Assembly: GCA_046732895.1 (NCBI GenBank) | Contig: JBKPNZ010000011.1 | Span: forward strand, 1 to 55,767 | Direction of reading: 5' to 3' | Length of the DNA: 55,767 nt | Origin: JBKPNZ01 sp046732895 | Lineage (GTDB): Bacteria > Actinomycetota > Thermoleophilia > Solirubrobacterales > 70-9 | Shown: piece by piece, positions 18,018-27,372 of the stretch | Numbering within the stretch: position 1 is the first letter of the stretch | Layout: every line of letters starts with the position of its first letter | Notes under the pieces: model-generated | Database searches by the model: none | What the model was told of the DNA's origin: nothing | Seen by the model: only the letters and a program-made list of their open reading frames with translations | Made by a program: the position numbers and the translations under genes

Positions 18018-18933
18018 ATGGTCGTAGTGCGACCACGATTCATCACAGCGGAAGCCGTTATCTCTCGGATCGCCAGTCGCGCGTGGGGGATCGTGACTCG
18101 CAGCGAGCTGCTCGCGGCAGGGGTCACTGACGATCAGATCCGCCACCGCCTACGTACCGGCGCGCTCATCCGCGTGTACCCAGGCGTCTATCGAGTCGGG
18201 CACCAAGCGCCGTGCGTAGAGGCTCGTTACATGGCGGCCGTCAAGGCTTGTGGCCCGGTGGCGGTCTTGAGCGGGCCGGCGGCCGCATATCTCTGGCGCC
18301 TGACGAAGGGCACCGCGCCGCCTCCCCACGTGACAACCGTCAATCAGGTGCGCCCCGCGGGAATCCCCGTCCGCCGGACCCGTCATCTGGACCCGCGCGA
18401 CACCACGACCTGCCGCAGGATCCCGATCACGACGGTCGCGCGAACCCTGGTCGACATTCCCCCAGCCTTCTCCCTCGATGCCCTCGCTCGAGCCTGCCAC
18501 GAGGCCGGCATCCGCCACGGAACGACGCCCGCGATGGTCGAGGCGGTCCTGGCTCGCCGCTCCAACAGCGCGGGTGGGGCCAAGCTCCGCGGGGTCCTGC
18601 GCGGCGAGATAAAGGTCACCCTCAGCGAGCTCGAGCGCCGCTTCCTGAAGGTCCTTCGCCGGGCGGGCTTCCATTGCCCGAGACCAACCGGCCCGCGGGC
18701 GGACGCCGCGTCGACTGCCGCTGGCCTGCGTACGGGCTGACCGTCGAGCTCGACAGCTACCGGTTCCACAACTCTCGGTACGCCTGGGAGCAGGACCGAC
18801 GTCGCGAGCGAGAGGCGACGCCCGCGGTGATGAGTTCCGTCGCTACACCTACGACGACGTCTTCGGCTCGACGGCGGCTTTGCTTGCGGAGCTGCGGAAG
18901 CTGCTCGGCTCGGAACCCAGGCCAGGGGGGTGA
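18018..18933 (+). pseudogene. AbiEi-like / DUF559 protein broken by two frameshifts
   Basis: The first frame (from 18018) encodes an N-terminal AbiEi-type winged helix (RIASRAWGIVTRSELLAAGVT...RVYPGVYRVG) and a middle domain. Near 18664 the conserved C-terminal DUF559 (Vsr-like) fold continues in another frame (PETNRPAGGRRVDCRW, VELDSYRFHNSRYAWEQD). Near 18820 it shifts again (GDEFRRYTYDDVFG), reaching a TGA at 18931-18933. Each break is explained by one missing base. The family is common in Actinomycetota and usually about 300 residues long. Its role in toxin-antitoxin or phage defence is unproven and no AbiEii toxin is nearby. It is either a recent pseudogene or a product of sequence errors. 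Confidence 0.8.
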
Positions 18934-19763
18934 CAACGCCACACCCGTGGGCGATACTCGTGCACGCACGAATGCCCGCCGCCAGCTTCATCTCCGACTT
19001 CTGGAACGACCAGCTCGTCGCCAGCGATCGCCAGTACCTGTTCCTGGTGCTCGTCGGCTTCGTCGGGTCGTTCGCGTTCATTCGCATGTCGACAAGGCTC
19101 ATGCGGAGCCCGCGGGTGCCGTGGTGGCCCGGCAGCGTGGTGAGCGACAGCGGCGTTCACGTCCACCACCTCGTCTTCGGGATCGTCACGATGATGGTGG
19201 CCGGCACGATCAGCTTTGCCGGGTTCGCCACGAGCCCCTACTACGAGATCTGCGCCGTCCTGTTCGGCATCGGTGCCGGGTTGACGATCGACGAATTTGC
19301 CCTATGGGTCCGACTGGAGGACGTCTACTGGGCGAAGGAGGGCCGCAGCTCGGTCGATGCGACCGTCATCGGCGTCGCCCTGATCGGACTCGTTCTGCTC
19401 GGCATCCAGCCCTTTGACGTCTCGACCGGCTCCGTGGGAGCGGTGATCGGGACCGCGGTCGCGATCGCTCTCTCCGTCGTCTCGGTGCTCGTCTGCTTCG
19501 CCAAGCAGCGGCTCCTGCACGGGATGCTCGGGGTACTGGTGGCGCCGCTTGCGTTCTACGGCGCGCTGCGGATCGGCAAGCCGAACTCACCCTGGGCGCG
19601 GCGCTTCTATGGGGAGCGCAAAGCCGCCAAGCAGGAGAAGTCCGAGCGGCGCTTCCACCCGGGGCGCCGCACCGAGCGCTTCAAGGAACGCCTGCGGGAC
19701 GCGATCGGCGGCACCACCCAGGCCGAGTACGAGGCCAAGCAGGCCAGGGAAACCCAGATATAG
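18930..19763 (+). CDS. Conserved polytopic membrane protein, function unknown
   Basis: This 277-residue protein has about six hydrophobic helices, conserved-looking polar patches (SDSGVHVHHLVFGI and GAGLTIDEFALWVRLEDVYW) and a basic cytosolic tail of about 70 residues ending in EAKQARETQI. The pattern matches actinobacterial integral membrane proteins of unknown function. The GTG start at 18930 overlaps the stop of the preceding broken gene and has a purine-rich AGG/GGGG stretch ahead; an ATG at 18972 is an alternative. The His-rich motif in the membrane could bind metal or haem, which is a guess. Its stop codon forms part of the promoter of the next gene. Confidence 0.7.
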   Translation: MTTPHPWAILVHARMPAASFISDFWNDQLVASDRQYLFLVLVGFVGSFAFIRMSTRLMRSPRVPWWPGSVVSDSGVHVHHLVFGIVTMMVAGTISFAGFATSPYYEICAVLFGIGAGLTIDEFALWVRLEDVYWAKEGRSSVDATVIGVALIGLVLLGIQPFDVSTGSVGAVIGTAVAIALSVVSVLVCFAKQRLLHGMLGVLVAPLAFYGALRIGKPNSPWARRFYGERKAAKQEKSERRFHPGRRTERFKERLRDAIGGTTQAEYEAKQARETQI

Positions 19764-19766
19764 ACT
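19761..19766 (+). promoter_or_regulatory. Putative -10 box TAGACT overlapping the previous stop codon
   Basis: TAGACT lies 6 nt before the ATG at 19773, and its first three bases are the TAG stop of the preceding gene. There is no Shine-Dalgarno sequence, so a leaderless transcript is likely. No clear -35 element is visible. Confidence 0.45.
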
Positions 19767-19772
19767 GACGCC

Positions 19773-22700
19773 ATGTCAGAGCCGTCCGGATCGCAGGACG
19801 CGACCGCCGTCGCGGACGAGGCCGTCGCGTCCGGGAACGGGGCCGGCGCCGGCATCCCCGTCGAGAATCCCGCGACCGGCGAGGTGCTCGCCACCGTCCG
19901 TGATCTCGACGCGGATGCGGTCCGGGAGATGGTCGCGGCCGCGCGGGCCGCCCAGCCCGAATGGGAGGCGGCAGGGTTCGAGGGCCGGGCCGAGGTCCTC
20001 CTGAGCGCTCGCCGCTGGCTCGTGGCGAACGCCGAACGGGTCGTCACCACGATCGTGGGTGAGACCGGACGCCCCGCCGACGAGACCCAGTTCGCCGAGT
20101 TTGCCTATGGCCTCTCGGCGCTCGAGTTCTGGGCAAAGCAGGCGCCGGTCTACCTCGCCGACGAGGAGATCGAAACGGCGTCGCCGTTCCTGCGCGGGCG
20201 CCGGCTCAAGCTCCGGTACGCCGCGCTCGGGGTCGTCGGGGTCATCGGGCCCTGGAACTACCCGCTCAACAACTCCTTCGGCGACTGCGTCCCCGCCCTC
20301 GCGGCGGGTAACGCCGTCGTCCTCAAGCCGTCGGAGGTGACGCCGCTCACCTCGCTCCTGATGGCCGAGATGCTCCGCGATTGCGGACTGCCCGACGGCG
20401 TCTTCCAGGTCGCCACCGGCCGCGGCCAAACGGGCGCGGCGCTGGTCGACCAGGTCGACTTCGTCATGTTCACCGGCTCCGTCGCCACGGGCAAGAAGGT
20501 CATGGCTCAGGCGGCCGAGACTCTGACCCCGGTTGCCCTCGAGCTCGGCGGCAAGGACCCCATGATCGTCCTCGCCGACGCCGATCTGGAGCGTGCCGCG
20601 AACGCCGCGATCTCCTACGGAATGAACAACTCCGGGCAGGTATGCATCTCAGTCGAGCGGATCTACGTCGAGGACGCCGTCCACGATGAGTTCCTGGAGC
20701 GCGTAGCGGGCAAGGTCGAGGCGCTGCGCCAGGGCGCACCCGGGCCGCCGGGCACCGTTGACGTCGGCGCGATCATCTTCCCGCCCCAGCTCGAGCTGAT
20801 CGACGCACACGTTCGCGATGCCGTCGAGAAGGGCGCGCGGGTCGTGACCGGGGGCAAGCGCGCCGAGGGCCCGGGCCGCTTCTACGAGCCCACGGTGCTG
20901 GCCGGGGTCGACCACACCATGCGTTGCATGACCGAGGAGACCTTCGGGCCGACCCTCCCGGTGATGTGCGTGAGCGATGCCGAAGAAGCCGTCCGCCTGG
21001 CAAACGACGGTCCCTACGGGCTGCAGGCCTCAGTGTGGACGCGCGACACGGCTCGCGGGGAGGAGATCGCCCGCCGGGTCGAGGCGGGCGTAGCGTGCGT
21101 GAACGACGCGCAGGTGAATTACGCGGCGCTCGAGTTGCCGATGGGCGGCTGGAAGGCGTCCGGCCTCGGCTCGCGCCACGGCCCCGACGGCATTCGGAAG
21201 TACACGAAGCGGCAGTCGCTGCTCATCACGCCCGCGACCGCACCGCCGCGCGAGGCGCACATGTTCCCCTACTCGGCGCAGGTAACCGGGACCGTGGGAC
21301 AGGCCTTCGCCCTGCTGGCGACGAGCGATCTGTTCACCGACGCCCAGCGGGCGACGATGGCCATCTTCTGCGACACGCTCGTGCCCTCGCTCGACCCGCC
21401 CGAGGGTGAGACCGATCCCACCGGGTTCTGGGGCCGTTCTGCATCCGACTTCGGGGTGCCCGAGGCCGTCGAGGCGTCGCTACTTCAGGCCGAGATCCCC
21501 GGCGATCAGCGCGAGGGCCTCCGCGCACTGCTCGACTCGCTCGCCGGTGCCGGGCTCGTCGCCGAGGCGCCGCTCGGGGCGCGCGAGGCGATCCTGAACG
21601 CCTTCGCCGACGCCAGCCCTGACGCCCTGGCGGGCGTGACGGCGCTGCGGGGATTGGTCCTGTCGCTCTTCTACGCGCTGCCCGACCTCGGCACCGGGCG
21701 CAACCCGAACTGGGAGGTGCTCGGCTATCCCGGGCCGCAGCGCGTCCCGCCCGAGGAGCCCAAGCAACTCGCCGTGCGCCGTCCCGCGGCCGGCCAGCAG
21801 GCGATGACGATCGAGGCGGACGTGTGCGTCGTCGGCTCGGGCGCCGGCGGAGGGGTCATCGCCGGCACTCTCGCCGAGCGCGGCAAGCAGGTGTGCGTGC
21901 TCGAGCTCGGCGGTTACTTCAACGAGGCCGACTTCAACCAGCTCGAGGTCACGGGCTATCAGAACCTCTACCTGGGCGGGGGACCGATCCGGACCGTGGA
22001 CGGGCAGGTCTCGATCCAGGCCGGTTCATCGCTCGGCGGCGGCACCGTGATCAACTGGCAGAACTGCCTGCGCACGTTCCCGTGGGTGCGCGAGGAGTGG
22101 GCGCGCGAGCACGGGCTCGAGGGCCTGGATGGTCCGGAATATGAGCGCTGCATGGACGAGGTCGCCGAGCGGATCGGCGTCACCGATTCGTGCTCCGAGC
22201 TGAACGGCCCGCACCAGCGCCTGCGCGAGGGCTGCGAGTCGCTCGGGTGGGACTTCCAGCTCATCAAGCGGAACGTGGACCCATCCCGCCATGATCCGGA
22301 CCTGGCCGGCTACGTGGGCTTCGGCGACGTCACGGGCTCCAAGCTCTCCACCCAGAAGACCTATCTGGCCGACGCGCAGGAGCGCGGCGCCGAGCTCGTG
22401 GTGAACTGCCGCGCCGAGCGCATCCTGGTCGAGGACGGCCGCGCGGCGGGGGTGGAGGGAATCTTATCGACGCCCGATGGGACCACGGCGAAGGTCGTGG
22501 TCCGGGCGCCTCAGGTCGTCGTCGCATGCGGCTCGATCGAATCCCCGGCGCTGCTGCTGCGCTCGGGCATCGGCGGCCCGGCGGTCGGCGACTACCTGCG
22601 GCTGCACCCGGCGGGAGCGCTCTTCGCCAACTACTCGGAGCCGCAGGACTCCTGGTGGGGCCCGCCGCAGGCAGCGCTCTCGCACGAGTTCGCCGAGGGT

Positions 22701-23294
22701 ACGGACGGGCACGGGTTCCTGCTCGAGGGCGCCCATCACTCGCTTGGCATCAGCGCGGCGGTGACGCCCTGGCGCGCCGGGCGCCAGCACAAGGAGGACC
22801 TCGCGCGATTCCGAGTCACCTCGGGCCTCATCATGCTCATCCGTGACCGCGGCCACGGCCGAGTGACCATCGACGTCGCCGGCAACGCCGTGCCCTCGTA
22901 TCTGCTGACCGATGAGCTGGACATCAAGAACTTTCGGGCAGGCCTGCAGTCGGTCGCCCGCCTGCATGAGGCGGCGGGCGCCGAGCGCATCGTCGGACTC
23001 AGCCACCGCCCGCTCGAGTGGCACCGGGGCGAGGACTTCGACCAGTTCCTGGGCGGACTCGAGACGTGCTCGCTCGAGCCGTACCAGCATGCCGTCTTCT
23101 CGGCCCATCAGATGGGCTCATGCCGGATGGGCCCCGAGCCGCAGACCTCGGTCGCGAACCCGTGGGGTGAGCTCCACGACACGCCGGGCGTGTGGATCGG
23201 CGATGCGAGCGCCTTCCCGACCGCATCGGGCACGAATCCGATGCTGACGATCATGTCGCTCGCGCGGCGGACCGCCGGGGCGATGGCTGCGTAG
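19773..23294 (+). CDS. Fusion of aldehyde dehydrogenase and GMC-type (long-chain) alcohol oxidoreductase
   Basis: This single 1173-residue frame joins two enzymes. Residues 1 to about 490 are a full ALDH (GPWNYPLNNSFGDCVPALAAG; LELGGKDPM with the Glu base; MNNSGQVCISVER with the catalytic Cys). Residues about 497-670 are a helical linker resembling the gluconate-2-dehydrogenase subunit 3-like region found before long-chain alcohol oxidases. Residues 678-1173 are a GMC flavoprotein with VCVVGSGAGGGVIAG, SSLGGGTVINW, the active-site HQMGSCRMG and GTNPMLTIMSLARR. All catalytic residues are present. The likely role is oxidation of an alcohol to the aldehyde and on to the acid in one polypeptide. 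It is followed at 10 nt by an alpha/beta hydrolase. Confidence 0.88.
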   Translation: MSEPSGSQDATAVADEAVASGNGAGAGIPVENPATGEVLATVRDLDADAVREMVAAARAAQPEWEAAGFEGRAEVLLSARRWLVANAERVVTTIVGETGRPADETQFAEFAYGLSALEFWAKQAPVYLADEEIETASPFLRGRRLKLRYAALGVVGVIGPWNYPLNNSFGDCVPALAAGNAVVLKPSEVTPLTSLLMAEMLRDCGLPDGVFQVATGRGQTGAALVDQVDFVMFTGSVATGKKVMAQAAETLTPVALELGGKDPMIVLADADLERAANAAISYGMNNSGQVCISVERIYVEDAVHDEFLERVAGKVEALRQGAPGPPGTVDVGAIIFPPQLELIDAHVRDAVEKGARVVTGGKRAEGPGRFYEPTVLAGVDHTMRCMTEETFGPTLPVMCVSDAEEAVRLANDGPYGLQASVWTRDTARGEEIARRVEAGVACVNDAQVNYAALELPMGGWKASGLGSRHGPDGIRKYTKRQSLLITPATAPPREAHMFPYSAQVTGTVGQAFALLATSDLFTDAQRATMAIFCDTLVPSLDPPEGETDPTGFWGRSASDFGVPEAVEASLLQAEIPGDQREGLRALLDSLAGAGLVAEAPLGAREAILNAFADASPDALAGVTALRGLVLSLFYALPDLGTGRNPNWEVLGYPGPQRVPPEEPKQLAVRRPAAGQQAMTIEADVCVVGSGAGGGVIAGTLAERGKQVCVLELGGYFNEADFNQLEVTGYQNLYLGGGPIRTVDGQVSIQAGSSLGGGTVINWQNCLRTFPWVREEWAREHGLEGLDGPEYERCMDEVAERIGVTDSCSELNGPHQRLREGCESLGWDFQLIKRNVDPSRHDPDLAGYVGFGDVTGSKLSTQKTYLADAQERGAELVVNCRAERILVEDGRAAGVEGILSTPDGTTAKVVVRAPQVVVACGSIESPALLLRSGIGGPAVGDYLRLHPAGALFANYSEPQDSWWGPPQAALSHEFAEGTDGHGFLLEGAHHSLGISAAVTPWRAGRQHKEDLARFRVTSGLIMLIRDRGHGRVTIDVAGNAVPSYLLTDELDIKNFRAGLQSVARLHEAAGAERIVGLSHRPLEWHRGEDFDQFLGGLETCSLEPYQHAVFSAHQMGSCRMGPEPQTSVANPWGELHDTPGVWIGDASAFPTASGTNPMLTIMSLARRTAGAMAA

Positions 23295-23297
23295 TAT
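23292..23297 (+). promoter_or_regulatory. Putative -10 box TAGTAT overlapping the previous stop codon
   Basis: TAGTAT lies 6 nt before the ATG at 23304. Its first three bases are the TAG stop of the ALDH-GMC gene. No Shine-Dalgarno sequence is visible, so this looks like a leaderless start inside the gene cluster. Confidence 0.4.
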
Positions 23298-23303
23298 CGA
23301 GCG

Positions 23304-24239
23304 ATGGCCACGGCCGTCGTGGACCCCAAAGACGAGCGCTTCGCACGGGTCGGCGAGATCGAGCTCGCCTGGGACGAGCTGGGCGACCCGGATGGCGAGC
23401 CCATGCTCATGGTGATGGGCCTCGGCGCCCAGATGATCCATTGGGACGTACGGTTCTGCGAGCTGCTCGGCGAGCGCGGCTATCGGGTGATCCGCTTCGA
23501 CAACCGCGACTCGGGACGCTCGAGCAAGGTGGTGGGCCCGCCGCCCAAGACCACCGCCATGCTCCTCGGGTCGCGGCGCGGTCTGGCCTACTCGCTCGAC
23601 GACATGGCCGACGACGCCACCGGGCTCCTCGACGCCATCGACATCGACTCTGCCCACGTCGTCGGCGCCTCGATGGGCGGGATGATCGCCCAGGTGGCCG
23701 CGTACCGCCGGCCCGAGAAGGTGCGCTCGCTGGGCCTGATCATGACCGGCAGCGGAAAGCGCATCGCCTCGCTGCCGCGGATGCGCGCCTTCGGCACCGT
23801 GCTGTCACGCCCCGCCCGAACCCGTGAGCAGTTCGTCGAGCTCCTGGTGAAGACCTTCGGCGTCATCGGCTCGCCCGGGTACGAGACCGACGAGGGCTGG
23901 CTCCGTGAGGTCGCCGGAGCAACCTGGGACCGGGGTCACTCGCGCGCCGGCATCGCGCGTCAGCTGCACGCGATCACCGCGTCCCGCGACCGGACCAAGG
24001 TGCTGCGTGGGGTCCGCGCGCCCACCGTCATCATTCACGGCGACCGCGATCCTCTGGTGCGGCCAGCAGCTGGGCGAGCCCTGGCGCGTGCGATCCCCGG
24101 CGCGAAGCTCCACATGATCAGCGGCATGGGGCACGATCTGCCGGCCGCGACCTGGCCAGAGATCGTGAACGTGATCGCGGCGAACGCCGCCGCCGCCGAC
24201 GCGGCTCGGGCCGAGCGGGTCGGCGCGCCCGCCGCGTGA
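23304..24239 (+). CDS. Alpha/beta-hydrolase
   Basis: This 311-residue alpha/beta-hydrolase has the nucleophile elbow VVGASMGGMIAQ, the acid in VIIHGDRDPLV and the His in SGMGHDLP, giving a complete Ser-Asp-His triad. The oxyanion region is MVMGLGAQMIHW. It resembles esterases/lipases and aclacinomycin-methylesterase-like proteins. It sits directly after the ALDH-GMC fusion and before an epimerase-like gene, so it could release an alcohol from an ester for oxidation by the fusion enzyme; this is inference. The cap region between the triad members is about 90 residues. Confidence 0.87.
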   Translation: MATAVVDPKDERFARVGEIELAWDELGDPDGEPMLMVMGLGAQMIHWDVRFCELLGERGYRVIRFDNRDSGRSSKVVGPPPKTTAMLLGSRRGLAYSLDDMADDATGLLDAIDIDSAHVVGASMGGMIAQVAAYRRPEKVRSLGLIMTGSGKRIASLPRMRAFGTVLSRPARTREQFVELLVKTFGVIGSPGYETDEGWLREVAGATWDRGHSRAGIARQLHAITASRDRTKVLRGVRAPTVIIHGDRDPLVRPAAGRALARAIPGAKLHMISGMGHDLPAATWPEIVNVIAANAAAADAARAERVGAPAA

Positions 24240-24248
24240 GGCTCGCAC

Positions 24249-25253
24249 GTGGCGGCTGAGGAGCTGACCGTTGCGGTAACCGGCCCCACCGGGGACATCG
24301 GGCGGGCTGCGATCCGAGCGCTCGAGCAGGCCGAGGGCGTCGGGCGCATCGTTGGCATGGCGCGCCGGCCGTTCGACCCAGCCGCCCACGGATGGCGGCG
24401 AACCGAATACACGCGCGGCGACATCCTCGAGCGCGAATCGGTCGACCGGCTGGTCGCGGAGGCGGACGTCGTCGTCCACCTCGCGTTCATCATCTTCGGC
24501 GGGCACGAGGAGACACATCGCGTCAATCTCGAGGGAACGCGCAACGTCTTCGAGGCTGCTGTGGCCGCCGGCGCGAAGCGCCTCATCTACACCTCATCGG
24601 TGGCGGCCTACGGCTTCCACTCAGACAACCCCGACGTGGTCACCGAGAACATCGAGACGCGCGGCTCCGATGAGTTCTATTACTCGGCTCAGAAGGCAGA
24701 GCTCGAAAAGCTCCTCCTTGAGACGACGAACGGCTCCTCCACCGACGTCTACGTGTTCCGTCCTTGCGTGGTGGCCGGCCCGGACGCGCCCACCCTGATC
24801 GACAGCCTGACCAGCGGGACCGGGCCCGCCAAGCCGCTGCGCCCGGTGATCGGCGCACTGGAGCGGCTGCCCGTCGTCAAGCCGGTGCTGCCGGACACCG
24901 GGGTTCCGTTCCAGCTCGTCCACCACGACGACGTCGCGGCAGCGATCGTCGCCGCGGTCCTCGGGGAGGGCGCACCGGGCATGTACAACCTCGCGGCGCC
25001 CGACGAGCTCACGTATTCCGACATGGCGCATGAGCTCGGGTGGGCGTCCGTCCCCGCGCCGAAGCTTGCGGCCACCGCGCTCTCGGAGATCGTCCGGCGG
25101 GCGCCGCTCATGCCCGCTGAGGCGCAGTGGGTACACGCGTTTCGCAAGCCGGTGCTGATGGATTGCTCCAAGGCTCGGGGCGAGCTCGGATGGGAGCCGG
25201 CGCATTCGGGCGCCGAGACGCTTCACGCAACGGTTCACCCCGAGGACGGTTAG
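24249..25253 (+). CDS. NAD-dependent epimerase/dehydratase (extended SDR)
   Basis: This 334-residue extended SDR has the N-terminal motif VAVTGPTGDIGRAA, the VVHLAF segment and the active site SSVAAYG...YYSAQK. Such enzymes act on nucleotide sugars, hydroxysteroids or similar alcohols; the short C-terminal region does not point to a specific substrate. The start is a GTG at 24249 with GAGG 8 nt upstream, 9 nt after the hydrolase stop, so it belongs to the same operon. Its end lies 2 nt from the end of the convergent DUF2252 gene. Confidence 0.82.
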   Translation: MAAEELTVAVTGPTGDIGRAAIRALEQAEGVGRIVGMARRPFDPAAHGWRRTEYTRGDILERESVDRLVAEADVVVHLAFIIFGGHEETHRVNLEGTRNVFEAAVAAGAKRLIYTSSVAAYGFHSDNPDVVTENIETRGSDEFYYSAQKAELEKLLLETTNGSSTDVYVFRPCVVAGPDAPTLIDSLTSGTGPAKPLRPVIGALERLPVVKPVLPDTGVPFQLVHHDDVAAAIVAAVLGEGAPGMYNLAAPDELTYSDMAHELGWASVPAPKLAATALSEIVRRAPLMPAEAQWVHAFRKPVLMDCSKARGELGWEPAHSGAETLHATVHPEDG

Positions 25254-25254
25254 G

Positions 25255-26634
25255 TCAAACCCCCCTCTGCGCCGTCAGGCGCCCCGCTTCGATCGCGGCG
25301 GCGAACGCCTGGTAGTCGCGCTCGTTCTGCTCCGCGTAGGCGTCCGCGAAGTCGGCGATCGCCTCATCGAAGACCTTGCCGCCTCCGAGATAGCCCCCGA
25401 TCGCGATCCGGTCTCCGGAGCGGGCGTGGGCGCGCGCCAGGGTCCAGCCACACATCGCGCCGTAGCGCTTCATCTCCTCGGCATCCAACGCCTCGACGTC
25501 GACCGACGCCTTCCCGTCCCAGAGCTGGCGCACGTAGTAGTCGTGTTGCTTGCCGTCGACGCCCGGGGCGGTGACCCAGCCGAGGAAGATGTCGCCGGCC
25601 GCCTGCATGAGGCGCTGGCCCTCGACGACGCGCTGACCGTGGTGGCTGAAGCTGCTGCGGCCGGCGAACTCCTCCAGCACCGACTCCTCGGCCTCCTTGG
25701 CCTGGAGGAAGAGGGGATCGCCGCCGTCGCGGCCCGTCAGCAGCACGACCCAGGCCCGGGTGCCGACGCTGCCGACGCCGACGACCTTTCGCGCCGCGTG
25801 CACGTACTCGTAACGAGCCGCGAGGTGACCCCGGTGATGGTCGAGGGTCTCGCGGTAGGCGACCAGGAGATCCTGCAGGAGCGAGGCCGTGTCCACCGAG
25901 CCCGGGGTCAGCTCGTCGACGGGGAGGATGAGGGGCGGATCGCTGCGAATCCGGATCCGCCCATCCACTTCCTCTGTGAGCTTCGCCAGAGCACGCAGGC
26001 TGTCCTTGTGCTCGGCCTTCGCGATCCCCTTCCGCCACACCCTCAGCTCGTGCTGCCGCGCCTTGGCCTCGAGCCACGTGGTGATCTGCGCGATGTCCAG
26101 CCGGGCGTACCAGACGTCGAGGTCGCGCATCTCGGCGAATCCACGCATTGATTCTCGGTACGCACGCACGGTTCCCCTCACGGCCGCTCGTGTGCCGGCC
26201 TCGTCGTAGCCGTGGGCGCGGCCGGCAACGGCGAAGCTGGCGGCGAGGCGCTTCACGTCCCACTCGAACGGTCCCGGGAGCGTTTCGTCGAAATCGTTCA
26301 CGTCGAAGACGAGGGATCGGTCGGGTGCCTCGAACGCGCCGAAATTGGACAGGTGCGCATCGCCGCAGAGTTGGACGGTCAGGCCTGACGTCGGTGTGGC
26401 CGCCAGGTCGGCGGCCATGATCGCCGCGCCCCCGCGGAAGAACGCGAAGGCCGAATCGAGCATGCGCCCGTGGCGGATCGGGACGAGCTCGGGGACCCGG
26501 CCGGCGTTCTGCGATTCCAGTACGGCGACGGGGTCAGCCCTGTCCTTGGGCGCACTCCAGCCGGCGTGACTCGATCGGGGGACCTCGCGGCGAAGTGCCT
26601 TGCCGGCGGCAGCACGCTCAGCGGGCGCAGTCAC
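25255..26634 (-). CDS. DUF2252 family protein (kinase-like fold)
   Basis: This 459-residue protein has the family's hallmark segments: VPIRHGRMLDSAFAFFRGGA near residue 50, QLCGDAHLSNFG, and FDVNDFDETLPGPFEWD. The last two look like the HxDxxxxN and DxD motifs of aminoglycoside-phosphotransferase-like kinases. No biochemical role is established for the family. It starts 7 nt after the GAP-family gene and is likely co-transcribed with it. The length is normal. Confidence 0.85.
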   Translation of the reverse strand: MTAPAERAAAGKALRREVPRSSHAGWSAPKDRADPVAVLESQNAGRVPELVPIRHGRMLDSAFAFFRGGAAIMAADLAATPTSGLTVQLCGDAHLSNFGAFEAPDRSLVFDVNDFDETLPGPFEWDVKRLAASFAVAGRAHGYDEAGTRAAVRGTVRAYRESMRGFAEMRDLDVWYARLDIAQITTWLEAKARQHELRVWRKGIAKAEHKDSLRALAKLTEEVDGRIRIRSDPPLILPVDELTPGSVDTASLLQDLLVAYRETLDHHRGHLAARYEYVHAARKVVGVGSVGTRAWVVLLTGRDGGDPLFLQAKEAEESVLEEFAGRSSFSHHGQRVVEGQRLMQAAGDIFLGWVTAPGVDGKQHDYYVRQLWDGKASVDVEALDAEEMKRYGAMCGWTLARAHARSGDRIAIGGYLGGGKVFDEAIADFADAYAEQNERDYQAFAAAIEAGRLTAQRGV

Positions 26635-26641
26635 CGGCCCC

Positions 26642-27259
26642 TCAGGCGAGGTTGCTGATCTCGATCGCGATGAACAGGCCGATCACGAGTTCGCTGACGA
26701 CCCACGAGTTCGTGTTCATCCACTCCCTCGCCTTCGGCAGGAAGGCCTTGGCACGATCGCCGAGCGCGAGCAGGAGCAGGCCGGGCAAAGCGAGGAAGAA
26801 GAGCGTGAGCAGGATGAAGGGGATGCAGTTGGACCAGGCATCGCCGCGGTTTGCGATGTAGGCGCCGACGGTGATCGACGTGACGATGTCGCTCGGGAAG
26901 AAGCCCAGCAGCAGGAATCCGAGCTTGAACGAGAATTTCGGCTCGGCCGTCTGCAGCCTTCCCATCCACTTCGGCGGCTCCGCCGTGTTGCGAGTGCGGA
27001 ACACGTGGAATGCCGCGAATAGAAGCAGCGCGAGGATGATCACGTCGATCGTGTCCGACGAGGAGTCGCCGCTCCTTGCTCCGTGGCTCAGCAGGAAGGC
27101 CGCGGTGACGACGAGCGTGATCGAGATGGCGGCCCCGGTCACATAGGCGATGGAGTTCCGCCGCCAGTTCTCGCTCGTCGCCAGGAAGATCGGGCTGATG
27201 ATCTGGGGGCCGGCGACCATCACGAAGGCCAGCGGCAGGACTTTCAGCAGATCAGTCAC
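26642..27259 (-). CDS. GAP-family membrane protein (Sap, glycolipid-addressing-like)
   Basis: This 205-residue protein has about six hydrophobic helices arranged as in the GAP (GPL-addressing protein / Sap) family of Actinomycetota. The first helix contains VLPLAFVMVAGPQIISPIFLAT. A polar loop of about 35 residues follows the third helix, then GFLLLGFFPSDIVTSITVG. In mycobacteria relatives help move glycolipids to the surface; that role is not shown here. It is the first gene of a two-gene unit with DUF2252. Confidence 0.7.
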   Translation of the reverse strand: MTDLLKVLPLAFVMVAGPQIISPIFLATSENWRRNSIAYVTGAAISITLVVTAAFLLSHGARSGDSSSDTIDVIILALLLFAAFHVFRTRNTAEPPKWMGRLQTAEPKFSFKLGFLLLGFFPSDIVTSITVGAYIANRGDAWSNCIPFILLTLFFLALPGLLLLALGDRAKAFLPKAREWMNTNSWVVSELVIGLFIAIEISNLA

Positions 27260-27372
27260 GAGAGCTCATCTTCCGGTTCCCCCCACATCTCGTGTCCGGC
27301 GGATCGTATTCCGTCCGCCCCATCCGTGCACGCCGAGCACTAGCCTGCGGGCTAACTGCGAAAGGAGACTGC

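Noticed and set aside
18018..18933. A toxin-antitoxin system around the AbiEi-like gene
   Set aside because: No AbiEii nucleotidyltransferase or other toxin gene is adjacent, and the gene is frameshifted.
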